Program-made: the position numbers and the translations under genes
The notes under the pieces: model-generated
What the model saw: only the letters and a program-made list of their open reading frames with translations
What the model was told of the DNA's origin: nothing
Database searches by the model: none
Assembly: GCA_018857735.1 (NCBI GenBank)
Contig: JABMCL010003286.1
Coordinates: forward strand, 12,501 to 76,500
Direction of reading: 5' to 3'
DNA: 64,000 nt
Source: Alviniconcha marisindica
Taxonomy: Eukaryota > Mollusca > Gastropoda > Provannidae
In this document: positions 11,302 to 23,600 of the stretch, piece after piece
Position numbering within the stretch: position 1 is the first letter of the stretch
How the letters are laid out: each line of letters opens with the position of its first letter

Positions 11302-11612
11302 GAGTCGGTTTGGCCTAGTGGTAAGGCGTTAGGCTGGTTAGCGGAAGGACCTCGGTTTGATACCGCTTCGGCTCTCCTTTCTCTTCAAAAATGTGGTTTG
11401 TGGACACTGTCTTGTGACTGTCCATCACTTCCTACTAAAACATTAAAATGGCTTTCACCGCTGCCCATCTTAATGCAGGAATCATTCTGGTGGTGACAGT
11501 GTAGTGATAGGTATATAATCTCCCTCTCCCCCCACCTCCATACCCCCTTCCTCCCTGTCCCTAATAAGCCTTGTGGTTTCTGTGGACGTTAAGCACCATC
11601 TTTACTTACTAT
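11302..11612 (+). mobile_element. tRNA-derived SINE
   Basis: The head contains a polymerase III A box (TGGCCTAGTGG) and a B box (GGTTTGATACC) with tRNA-like spacing. The body runs through CATTAAAATGG and a CTCCCTC/CCCC stretch to the tail CTGTGGACGTTAAGCACCAT. Other copies lie at 14168-14488 (-) and 38914-39207 (+), and the tail alone at 38050-38107. Confidence 0.85.
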
Positions 11613-12097
11613 GGCTCACGTTTTCGTTTACTGCTGCATTCTTACTACAGTGGATTCGTAGGGACCATTTCCACTTTATTTTGCTATGTAAACATTAAAC
11701 TTAAACATTTCTTTGTAGATTACCATCATATGCTTGTATGAGATTGTAATTTGGGTTACTTTTGTTGATTTTATTGCTGTTTTTGCTTTACGATGCAACC
11801 CTATTGATTTCATCCGAAATCAAAATGGTGGACCGAGTTCGTCTTTGTTGTCAGTTTTACCAGCGTAACACCTACTTGACAAGTGATACCGCAAAAGACT
11901 AATCTGTAAAGTTTGTCACTGGTAGTGGATAAACCTTCTCAAGTTACTCTTCTGTGTAAGGGGGAAGGTGTTTAGGTAGCAATCTGTGCGACTTCGGCTA
12001 CGGTACGCTTGGGGCACGCGCAAGAGCGTAGGTAGACAGTCGGGTTGCGCCACTACCACCACTACCCGTGTACTAACCCTCACTTCAGTTGTGTTGC

Positions 12098-12480
12098 TTA
12101 ATGTCCTTGGATGTCGGCCGACATATTAGGGACAAGCTGAGACCAATGCCGAAGCATGGTTCAATATAGCTTTACGTCCACGGAAACCAGAAGGCTCGTT
12201 AGGACGGACAGCCCAGGATGGCAACCTCGACTCTCACACAGCTCCCGAACTATGTACCAACCCTCTCTAATATGCCGCATTTTAGTGGGAATCTGCAGAG
12301 TATGAACTACTTGGGCGCATTCAGCCAGACCAATCCGGCTACTGTAGCGCCTTGATGTTGCTGGCTGTGAAGGGCTGGCATACTCCAGCACAGGTCAAAC
12401 CAAAGTTGTACGCTGCGTCTTCAGCCTCACGCTGGTGGTCTTGATGTCGCGCCCAAGGAAGCCCGGCACGGTCTTGTTGC
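12098..12480 (-). mobile_element. LINE fragment and dispersed-repeat piece
   Basis: On -, 12480-12340 reads KTTSVRLKTQ and then PVLEYASPSQPATS, matching the region before the C-terminus of the LINE at 48790-49525 (ILEYASSVWDP). 12098-12135 repeats a TTAATGTCCT...ATATTAGGGAC module also seen at 7878-7925. Confidence 0.55.
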
Positions 12481-12539
12481 CGTCATCGGTGATACGGGAC
12501 TAGCCACACCTGCTTCCCTTAACGCTACTCCCGACATTT

Positions 12540-12810
12540 CAAATTCAAGGCCATCATTAGCACAGCCACAGCTTCCCGGTTGGTTGGTTGGTTTGCTTTC
12601 ATGCACTACTTGTGGTAGTATTTGAAGGACATTATTAGCGTAATCACACCCACCCACTGGTTCCTCTTGAAGCTACTGGTCTAGATTTCATGGAGGCTGT
12701 TATTAGCATACCCACACAAACTGTGGTATTTTAAGAAGACCATTATTAGCATAGCCACTTAAACTGATACTTCAAGAAGACGTTATTAGCATATATCCAA
12801 ACAAACTGCC
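12540..12810. repeat. Minisatellite of about 65-75 bp, right part
   Basis: Degenerate units (ATTATTAGCATAGCCAC, ACAAACTG) continue the array at 10847-11115. The 1.4 kb between them, with the SINE and LINE pieces, is therefore probably inserted. Confidence 0.75.
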
Positions 12811-12986
12811 TTAGAAAAGCTGATATATTCTCCAACTAACCATTTTAACTTTAGAGAAAATGATCACATCTTTTCCAAATTCCAGTAGCGTGTGTGTTGG
12901 TTATATAAACCAGCTTCTGAACCAAGCAACCACGATAGGAAAAAAGAAAGAAACTGACCAAAGATGAAGTGAACATTGCAGAAAGA

Positions 12987-12992
12987 TTTATT
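12987..12992 (-). promoter_or_regulatory. RPL17: RPL17 poly(A) signal
   Basis: AATAAA on -, about 30 bases beyond the RPL17 stop codon. It gives the very short 3' UTR typical of ribosomal-protein mRNAs. The cleavage site is probably near 12965. Confidence 0.8.
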
Positions 12993-13020
12993 TTCATTTG
13001 CATACACCCACACTGTGCGT

Positions 13021-13169
13021 CTAGTCTCTCTGCATCATCTTCTGCCTCTTGAGTTTCTTCTGCGACACTTTCTTCTTCACGGGCTCCTCCTCCCCGGCAG
13101 TGGGCCTGAGCACAGCCTGCTCCTTCTCGGCCAGAATCACCTCGATATGGGAGGGGCTCGACATGTAGG
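13021..13169 (-). CDS. RPL17: RPL17 last coding exon
   Basis: Starts after CTTTCAG. Its first two bases complete the Pro codon begun in the previous exon, giving [20 protein letters not shown], then a Lys-rich tail ending [11 protein letters not shown] and TAG at 13023-13021. Confidence 0.96.
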
Positions 13170-16100
13170 CTGAAAGCAGTTCAACACGCACTTAAAGGGA
13201 CACGCTAGAAACAAGCATCACCCTTTGTAAGTCAACTCAGTAGGTTTATACAGTAAAACACTTACTGTCTTAGGTTTCACACAGAACACAATCAACAGAC
13301 TTGGTAGGTTTACACCGAAATATGTAGTGTTCACAAATTTGACGCAACACAGTAAACACTAGTCTGTGTAAAGGGATAGCTATAAAAGTAAAATAAATCA
13401 TGCCAAAAAAGCACCCCAAAAGAGCTCTAGGAAGAAAATAAAGCACAACAATGCTTCAGGGGCAGGAGAGGGAAAACTGCCCTCAATAGAAATATTTCTC
13501 ATGGGCAATTCTGGTCAGTCAGCCAAGCTGAAACAAGGGATGTGACTGGTGGCAGGGAAATAATCCATGCTCGATAAGTTCACAGAAGGCAGGAGTTTAT
13601 GTTCTACTTCAAAGTGTTACACAGGAACTGTTCTGGGCTAACCCAGTCAAGAACTGAAGAGCTAGTATGCTGCATCGGTCAATTTGTTCTGACACTACAG
13701 TACAAGCTTGATCTTTCCTTTTACTAATACTACGCCTTGTTAGGAGCAACGAGGTTTGCATGCTGCAACACGTTGCCCAGCTCAGACTGGCCAACCCCAA
13801 CAATACTTACGGTTGATTCTGCCATGGGCTCTGTAGGTCCTTCGCCTCATCTTGGGAGCAGCATTGACCTGAATGGATTCGATGACCAGGTGGTCAGTGT
13901 CCAAGCCCTGTCAACAACAATGTCAAAAATCAGAACTGATCTCAACTTTGTTTATCAATTAGTTGTAATACTAATTAAAACTTACTGTTAGTAATTAACT
14001 TATTAAGTATGTGTCCACTAGATTATCTTTTGTCTCTAACCTGTGACTGACTGTCAGTGGTCCATAGGAACTGATAGCCAGGTGAAGGACAGAACTGCAG
14101 TGATAGTAAGTAGAGACATGTACATGAGAAATAAATTTCTCGTGTGTTAAAACATTTCATGGACAAAGTAAGTAAACATGGTGCTTAACGTCCACAGAAA
14201 CATACAGCTTATTAGGGACGGGGAGAAAGGGGGGAAGGGAGTATGGAGGTGGGAGGAGGGAGATTATATACCTATCGCTACACTGTCACCACCAGAATGA
14301 CTTCTGCATTAAGATGGGCAGCGATGAGAGCCATTTTAATGTTTCAGTAGGAAGTGATGGACAAAGTCACAAGACAGTGTCCACAAACCACAACCTTTCT
14401 GAAGAGAAAAGACAGCCGAAGCGGTATCGAACCAAGGTCCTTCCGCTTACCAGCCTAACGCCTTACCGCTAGGCCAAACCGGCTCACACCATGGACAAAC
14501 CGTTCTGCATGGTTTATATAGTGTGTGGAATGTGGAAAGAGTGTGCAGGGCAATCAAGGCCTTGTTGACTGTTTGCATGCTGTAGCCAATCAGAAGTGGC
14601 AACAGATTTCACAGGAAGACACCCTATTTGAGACTGTATGTCTGAATGTGCACAGAACTGGAGCATAAAAGACCAGAGGTTATAGTTTTCCTCTAGTTTT
14701 ACATGTCAGACTAGTTGGCAAGACTCAGAAGAGTTCCACCGACATGCCATAAATTGTATTAATTAAAGTTTCTTTTATTTTCCATGAAGATTTGTCGAGT
14801 GCCTCATCTCATGATGAGCCCTAATAGCACTATTCTCTGCTTCTGAGCAGACCTGCTGTGTTCTACTCATAATTATGCTACTCAGAATTTGAATGTTCAC
14901 CAAAGTGGTTACAGTGCACTTTGGTTTTTACATGGCTGGTCCCACGTGAAACTGCTGCTGTATCAGCCCACATTCTCTACACCATACTCCCATGCACAGT
15001 GTCACTTTATTGGAAGCCACACATACAGGACTCATGTGTGTTTAGCTGTAACATGGTTCCCAGGGACTTGGACTAGAGCCAAATAAGGACCTTATAAGGA
15101 CTTGTTAGGATCAATATTAGATTTTGTAAGGACCATCACAACAGTAAGGAACACAAAAATTGAGCTAAATTTCGCATGCCACGCATCGAGCATAGTGTTT
15201 GTCCAGCTTATCTCTTAGAACCCACTCCTGGTATGCACTGTCTTTTGAACAGCAGTTTTGGAACAATCATTTTCTTGGCATCTTTGCTGTTAGCTCAGGT
15301 TCTTGCAGTTCAAATTTTGCTACCAAATGGCTGACCTGGAAGTTATCGCATAATCTTGAGACCGTGATTTTGGCTGCACGTGATCTAAATGAACACAGAG
15401 GAAAGCATCATGTGCTTCAGACATCATCTCAACCTATGTGCGAATGATTTCAAAATTCAGTAAATGCGTGGAACCATCCAGTGTAGTCGACTTGGAAAAA
15501 TGAGAGGCTTTTATAACTACCCATGTGCATTTTTAGTATTAGCTAGACCTGTAAGGATGATGATGCAAATATAAGGATTTGAAAGGCCTTACTTAGCTAA
15601 TTCAATTTGTAAGTACTTGTAAGCACCTGTAACGACCCTGGGAACCTTGTGTAAGCTGCCACCTGCACTTTCAGCAGAATGATCAAGACCTTTCACATGC
15701 TACTGCAGTAACACAGGGGTGGAATAGATACCAAATGAGTCAGCGCAGAAAGTTGACAGTGGAAAAGAGAATTCTCCCACCGCTCCTGCCAGGACTCAAA
15801 ACCACAACCTTTCGATCACGAGTCCAGAGCTCTACCACTGAGCTACCCCTGCTCTTCATTAAGTTCAGGAATGTACAAAAATGCTTGCATGGTCGTGCGT
15901 TTGACCTGGTGAATGGCAAGACATTATAAGCTTTCCTGAAGCAAGGTTTAGTTGTTAATATAGATTGGTGTTTCTACAAGCTCTGTCAAATAGGACTGTG
16001 CTGCCCTTGGGACTGTATTATGTGAAGTCTGTTTCTGTGAGACTTAAGGGGTGTACTTTGGCCACAAAGTTTTGCTTTGCCCTGACGGGTGTCAAACATC

Positions 16101-19100
16101 TTTTTCTGGTGATAGATGTGTCCAGTGTGCACAGCACGTCAAACTGGTGAGCTCATATTTTAGTTACAGGTTCTGTTAGTGTTAAGCCTACATGGTACCG
16201 TGTTGCCTTTCCAACTAACAATGTAATATATCACACCATACTTATATTCTTTGTGTTGCCATTGCCACTCACATATCACATCATACTTCTATTTTGTTTG
16301 GCCTTTTCCATTCACATTACACCATACTTGTGTATACATTCAAATTATATGAGTAAACAGGTCTGACATTAGTCAAGAAATTGCCACTCAACAACACAAG
16401 CAATCAATCAACAAAAGGTCAACAAATGTACATTGGTCAACATATCACCACTCAACATCAGCACAATGTCAATGACACTGAACAACACAAGCTATCATTC
16501 AACAAAAGGTCAACAAATGTACACTGGTCAACAAATCACCACTCAACATCAGCACAATGTCAATGACACTGAACAACACAAGATATCATTCAACAAAAGG
16601 TCAACAAACGCACATTGGTCAACAAATCACCACTCAACAACAGCACAATGACACTGAACAATACAAGCCATCATTCAACAAGAGGTCAACAAATGAGCGT
16701 TGGTCAGCAAATTACCACTTAACAACAGTACAATGACACAAGCCATTATTCAAAGCAAGGTCAACAAATGCGCACTGGTGAACAAATCATAGTAACAGTG
16801 CAATGTGAACAAATAAATTTGTTTTTGACATGTGAATCATGATTGTGATTACATTTTTCACCAAAAACAAAACAAAAAATCCCATTGTAGAAAACTCTTG
16901 AACTTCATCAACACTGTCACCATCTTCAAAAAACGTTCTCTCAAACTTGACGTTGATGTCAGGGTTTTTTCCCACTACAATCCCCACTCTATCAGATGAC
17001 CCCCTGAATCACACAAGCATATATTTCTTTCCAAGTCTGCTTTAGTTTGGATCCAGCATATTTTCAGCAATAAACCCTTTAAACTGTCCATCACTGTTGC
17101 CTCCACCTCGCCCAAACCCTCTTAACCCAATGCCACTCGCAGAGCCCAATGCACGCGTGCCTTGAGAATCCCGCAGAGCCCAGAAATTACCCAGTCATGT
17201 CATCCTACTTTCAGTTCCATCCTTCCCAGAATGCATTTTACCTCGAGAGTTCAGATGAGACTTCCAATTTCCGGTGCCATTACGACGTTTTCAGACATGA
17301 AATCAAACCAATGGTTACATATTTGTGATTTTTTGAAGATTGCGAAAAAATTTGACGCTATTTTTGCAAAATGGCTGATGATGACACATGGCAGTATTGG
17401 AGGTCAGTGACGGGAGATAGTGACGATGGAGAAGATGATTCTGAGGGCTTTATTCTTCAAGAAATAGTCAAAGGAGAAGAGTCTGACATCGATTTCGACA
17501 TTGCTGCTCAGAATCAAGAGCTCATCTGGCAGTTCAGTCCAGAAATTTCTAGCAGTTCTGACTTGAACTGAAGTGGTAGTGCAGATGAAGAGCTTTTGGA
17601 AGCAAATGATGCGGATTTGCCTGTTGTTGATGGTCCAAGCAAGGCGAAGAGACAGAAAAGACAGTCAAAGAATAAAAGGGATGCACTGACCACGCGATGG
17701 TCAGCCCAGACGTTGAAAATGCAACCTTTCTTTTTTTTGCAAACTGTGCTCAGATATTTTTTTATTTACTTTTTACATTTCATTGTGTCATATAATGCCT
17801 TTAAACTTGTATTATTATACAAGAACAATATTTTATTTATTTTTTACACTTCATTTTGTCATATAATGCCTTTAAACTTGTATTATTATACAAGAACAAT
17901 ATCTCTGGGATTTTTCCATCCATCTGGTTACAAGTGAGTACTCCCTGATTTGTTATGATTTATTTTGTTTGACATGTGTGAATGGTGTGCAGTTATTTCC
18001 CTTGTAGTGAGATTCTCATAGGCAGCAGCCATCAGTCTGCTCGAATGGCATTGGGTTACAAAATTATCATAAATTTTCGGTCAAAATACTTTCAAATTAT
18101 CTGTCTAACACTAACCGTAACAATTGCTTTAACCACTTAATTTTAACACTGAGAACTGCAAAACGGAATGTGCAGGTGTAGCTGGCAAACACAATGAAGT
18201 CACTTGCTAAAAATAATATACACTACAAAATCCCAGACAGTGGCATGACTGCGAGGTACAAAAATGACGCTAGGCGGAAGTTTCTGCAGATAATAGGAGG
18301 ATAATGTCTAGTTAACCTCTGGATGAACACTCACCTTGAACTCAGCGTTGCTCTCAGCATTCTTCAGCAGCTGCAGCAGGAACTCGGCACTCTTCTTGGG
18401 CCAGCGCCCCTGTGTGCACTTGAACTGCTTGGACTGCATGCAACAGCAACACACTGATATCAACACCCATCACCACTACACTATCAACCTCTTCTTTCAC
18501 AGTTATATAATAAGATCTTACAAAAAATTCTATTCACTATTTTATATACATTCTAAAATATTAAATACATTATCAATGTTAAATCCAGGCATCAGTTAGA
18601 GGGTAACTCAATCTGAACATATTATCTGCACATGGTCATCTCAGGATGACGAAAACTCAGTTATAAGCAAACGCATTTCTATATATGCAGAGCTGCCAAC
18701 CCATCACTAGACTTTAGTGTAGCAAAATCAGGTTTTAGGCATAGTAATGAGATTTTGAGCGTAGCATATATGGGTCATTCTCCTGAAAACCGGACCAAAG
18801 AGGGTGCCGCTTTCCCGATGAAATAAAAAATAAACTAAAACATCAAACTTTTTAAACTACCGCTATATTTCTGATGTAATGTGTTTGGAGAAATAAGGGA
18901 AATGACACAATGGGTAAATGCATCATTATTTCTTGCGCTGCGAGCCCTTTTTTGGTAAAAATCGCGACATTTTCATGGCCGCCATTTGTGACATGGCTTT
19001 GGGAAGGTTAGCTGATCGCAGATATTTCCTTGGAATCATTCATGATTGAATAAAAACAGGTTTCATGAGAAAGAAGGCGGCCAGTTCTTACATACAAATG

Positions 19101-20641
19101 GTATTTATTGTGTGTTGCTTGCTATTAACAGCTCTAAACAAAGGAAAGATAATCAGTGTCTCGCACGTTACCGATGGTGTCTTCTGAGTGTGTATCACGA
19201 TATTGTGACTTGTTCACAACGGAAACAAAAAACTATTTTTTCATCAGCTTAGTAGATAACCACATTTCACCTTATTTTTAATGCTTGTTTGATGACAAAA
19301 GAGCAGATATGAAATAAATTACAGTCATTTCCTCTGGGGTGGTTGACGTGGTGTCTTACAATGGTGTAACGTGCGAGCACACAAAATGATTATTTCGGCT
19401 TGTACCATTGACTTTCGACCTACCCTAATGTACCAGTCCAAATCAGCTGACTTGCGGCAGCAACGATTGACCTCTTTTTGCACTGTGTGTGGTGTATTAT
19501 TTTACTACAAAAGGGAAAGCACTGTGGTGTCTTCAGGGGTGAGGGATGTAACGCTCGTGACACATATTTGTTCCCACTCGGCTGAGCGTGTATTTGCAAT
19601 CTTTTATAACCAAACTTGGTATTGTGGTGCACCACCATGAACTGGAATGTCATGCGAAAAAATGGGATTCTATCTTCAAGGTCAAGGTCACAGTGTGGCC
19701 TTATATAATCAAAATAAGACAGTTTCTACTATATCTTTTATTAGTTCTAAACCAGTGAGTCTTTTGCAACCAAACTCAATTTGAGTGTAGATCATCATAA
19801 GCAAAGAAGTGTCCAGTGAAAATGTTGGACTGCTGTGCTCAAGGTCAATGTCATGGCCAAGGTTAAAAGTTTCAGTTAATGTTAGTTTGGATATCTTATG
19901 CATCGCTGAACCATTTGTAACCAAACCCAGAATGGTGAGACATAATTAAAAGCCAGAGCGTTATATGCGAATATGGGTTTCTATCTTCAAGGTCAAGGTC
20001 ACAGTAATGAATTTTGGTTCATACAATCAAATATGACTATTTCTATCATATGTTCTGAACTGCTGATTTTTTGGGGCGACCAACTTAGTTTGACAGTGCA
20101 TGTTCATAAGCTGGAGTGTCTTGTGAAAAGGTTGCTTTGCTGTATTCAAGGTCAAGGTCACAGTGAAGGTTCTGAACTTCAGCGAATGTTTGCCCGGACA
20201 ATATCTCTGATCAGTCAAAGTTAGTATGGTGATGCATCATCATCAGCCAGAGTATCATTCAGAAATATCATTTTGCAATGTTTAAGGAAGGTCAAAGCTG
20301 CAATCATTTCTACTAGATCTTCAGAAATACTGAAATTTTTGCCATCCAAATTTTTACACAGGGCGTGAGACAGAGAATATGGCTTGGGGGACTGTGGACT
20401 AGATTGCTGCCTCTCTTGGCTATCCTGATCTTCAGAAATACTGAAACTTTTGCCATCCAAATTTTTACACAGGGCGTGAGACAGAGAATATGGCTTGGGG
20501 GACTGTGGACTAGATTGCTGCCACTCTTGGCTATCCTGATATCTAAAGCAAGCTTTCATTTCCAAATAATAGCATTAAAAAATTCACACTCTGAATTTTT
20601 ACCCTCTATGTCACAATTTTGACCAGTTTTCAGGAGAATGA

Positions 20642-20692
<51 letters not shown>

Positions 20693-23600
20693 TCCTCTGC
20701 AAAAATCGCCTTTGCAGAAATGTATGCCAGAACATATGTCATGATCAGCTGCACAGAGCAAAGAAATTTGTGGAAAGCATCTCCGCTCGATTCCTACGTC
20801 TAAATGTGGTGAAGACGGCATCTCACAACCCATAAAATGGGAATTATCTCCAGCATATTTCCTATTGCTTTTCCTTTGTTGATGTGATGCTTCGACTTGA
20901 CGCTATGTTTCACATCGTACATTCCGCCATGGGCGACAGAGAAGTCCCAAGAACTGAAGAAGCAGGGGCTGTACTTCACATGCTGGGCACTCTGAGTTGA
21001 TCGTACAACTACAATGCACGGAATTTTTTCTGTATAATACTCTTCCCGGAAGTTTTGGTGTGTGGTTTTTTGACGAGATTTATCACCCAGAGCTTGCTTT
21101 CAGCTTCTTGCTTCGGCATGATAATTTGAAATGATTGAAAACAGAAGTCACATCAGAAAGTGATGCATAAGAGTGGGAACTGAACTGAACGCTAAGATTG
21201 GTCAGCTGGTTAAAACGCATGTGGCACAACCAACACCTCAGACACACACAAAAGCACACGCATAACCAGTTGCTGGCGAATTTGATGCCCACATGCACGC
21301 ATGGGATCAAAAATAAACAATTTTTGTTTTTCAGAGGGACAGCGTAGTGATATGGTCATGAGCATAGTGCAGTGTCCTTGGGCGTAGCAAACTACGGCCA
21401 AAACGTAGTGGTTGGCAGCTCTGTATATGACTTTGTGCCAAAAGGTGCTCATGCAGGGGGTTATGCACTTCAGTTGAAAATAAAAGGAATGTTGAAAACT
21501 GTTTTTCTTTGAAACTGTATGTTGAATATGTGCATGGATGAATGAATATTTAGTACACATAACTTTAGCAACCAGACTTCAGGGTTTTAATATACAGTTG
21601 AAACAAGTAGAAAAAACACTGAAATTTGACCACCAAAAACGGACATCAATTGCCTTTTCACGAACGCAATAAACATGACCACCTCTCATGGTACTCTGGG
21701 TGACAACGTTGGATTGCCTTAATTTTCTTGGGGGTAGTCAATCCCAAATCTTCAACACATCTTCCCAAAGCACACTTCAAAGATGGCGGCAGAAGCAGAG
21801 TTTTAACAATGAGCATGTGCAGTCGGTATTCCAAGGGAAGTAATTTCCTGTCATGACTTGGTTTTGGCCCTTTGACAGTTTCGATCCCGTGCCTGTGGTT
21901 TTACTCCAGCTTAAGGGGAGACTGGCCAGTTCTTTTACTTTTTGTTTGTTTAAAGTTGTTATGCATTTTAAATTCATTATTATAATACAAAAATCAGAAT
22001 AAATGGTATAAAAAGTTGTTTTCACTATCTGCAGCTTTCTGTTCTGCAAAAAAATCCATGGTATGTGTGAAATTCAGTAAAATATCACCCTCCACTAGGA
22101 ATACAATATCTCAACATTAACATCACTTTCATTAGATTTTATTCTTTTATTGTGATCTGTGGGTTGTATTCTATGAATCTATTTACCATTTTTCTTGTAA
22201 ACATTGTTGATCCAAAAATATGGGCCACCGACTGAGGTTACCATAAAAATTTAGGGTGACACATAAGAATTTAATTTTCAAAACCATCTTACAAATTTAT
22301 TATTCCATAGAATAAAAAATCCTCAAATAAAAGCATAGAGCATTCAGTTCCCTCCACAGACAATTTTTGTTTATTGTAATAGCTTCAGGTTTGGCGGAGA
22401 TATCGTGTTCCTCCCGGCATCACCATAGCCAATAAACAGCGAAATGAGAAAAACGTGAATAAAGATTTGCCCTCTGAAAAGCGTTGGTACTATAAAGAAA
22501 AATGCAATAAAACTTGTTTCTAGGGTCCATGGGTTTGTGTAATGTTTGAATAAAAGTAAACTTGCAATGATCAACTGCTGATGATCATTCTCTCGATGAG
22601 AGTCGTTGGAAACCATCACCGAAGCACTAGAATGTGCCGGTCCATCAGCTGTAGCAAAATGCTCGACAGCTTCGCCAGTTGTCAAACTACTTTCCTTAGC
22701 CTTCGTTCTTTTATCAGCCAGTCCTTGTATATGCTGCTTCCTTTTCCTGGTTGATTTACCAACATTTGCTTCAGCAATAGTCTTACGCTTCTTTGAAGGC
22801 ATAATTATCACACAGAAATCAGTTTTTGCAAACGTATGTTCGATTTGTTGTCTGCAACAAACAGGAAGTGGCTAGTTTGATAGGAAGTAGCTTGTTCGGG
22901 AATGTCCGTGAACCCTCATTTGCGAACTACGCATGCGCAGTAGCACCAATGACTATATAATGAGGTCACTCTCTGAAATCCGACCAATGAAAAACGACTC
23001 AATCCAAATTAGGAAGTTTCCGTTGGAATACCCTTCCCGCCTTTTCAAACCCTTTGTGCCTTCATCAGTGGAAGTTCCCACTGGGTCATGACGTCATTTT
23101 GAAGGTCAGAAGCTACTGAATATTTTGATAGGCGACATGTGCTGAGTTTTGGGTAGAAAGTCCCCGTAACCAAGGGATGAAATGGAGTTTTTCAGTGAAA
23201 TGATCGGTCACAGGAGAAAAACAAACACACTAAGGTTCAAAGAATGTTTTCATTTGCATAAAAATCAAACATATATCATAAAAATATTGACTTAGATGAA
23301 AAGTAGGCATGTTTAGGAACCTAAACCTGGAAAAAAATAAAAACATGTTATGGAACATTTTGGGACCAAATTTGACTGGCCAGTCTCCCCTAATGAAAAC
23401 AATTTTTGACCCAACCAGCGTAACAGCGGACTTTGAGGTCTGAATCCATAGGAATTACGGCAAAACCATAGGGGTAAACAGGTCTGCGGAAACATTGTGT
23501 GTTCTGATCCATACATTTACACTACACAACAGCGACCTATTTTTTTCAGCAAAGTTTGTGTGAAGCTCTACAAACATTTTCCTGATCGTTTAAATCTTGT

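Larger units (their letters stand above)
18688..21423. mobile_element. DNA transposon D1 with CAGAGCTGCC ends and 6-bp target duplication
   Basis: Begins CAGAGCTGCCAACCC and ends GTTGGCAGCTCTG, flanked on both sides by TATATG. The body after the nested element (20692-21423) matches D2 at 26930-28014. It contains a decayed frame starting MGDREVPRT at about 20932 with shared words such as [16 protein letters not shown]. The CAGNG-type ends recall hAT elements, but hAT duplicates 8 bp, so the class is uncertain. Confidence 0.7.

Noticed and set aside
14401..14488. Functional tRNA gene
   Set aside because: A and B boxes are good, but the body matches the SINE copies at 11302 and 38914 and no cloverleaf can be closed.
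20644..20690. Origin or promoter TA element
   Set aside because: Plain (TA)n microsatellite at a transposon target site.
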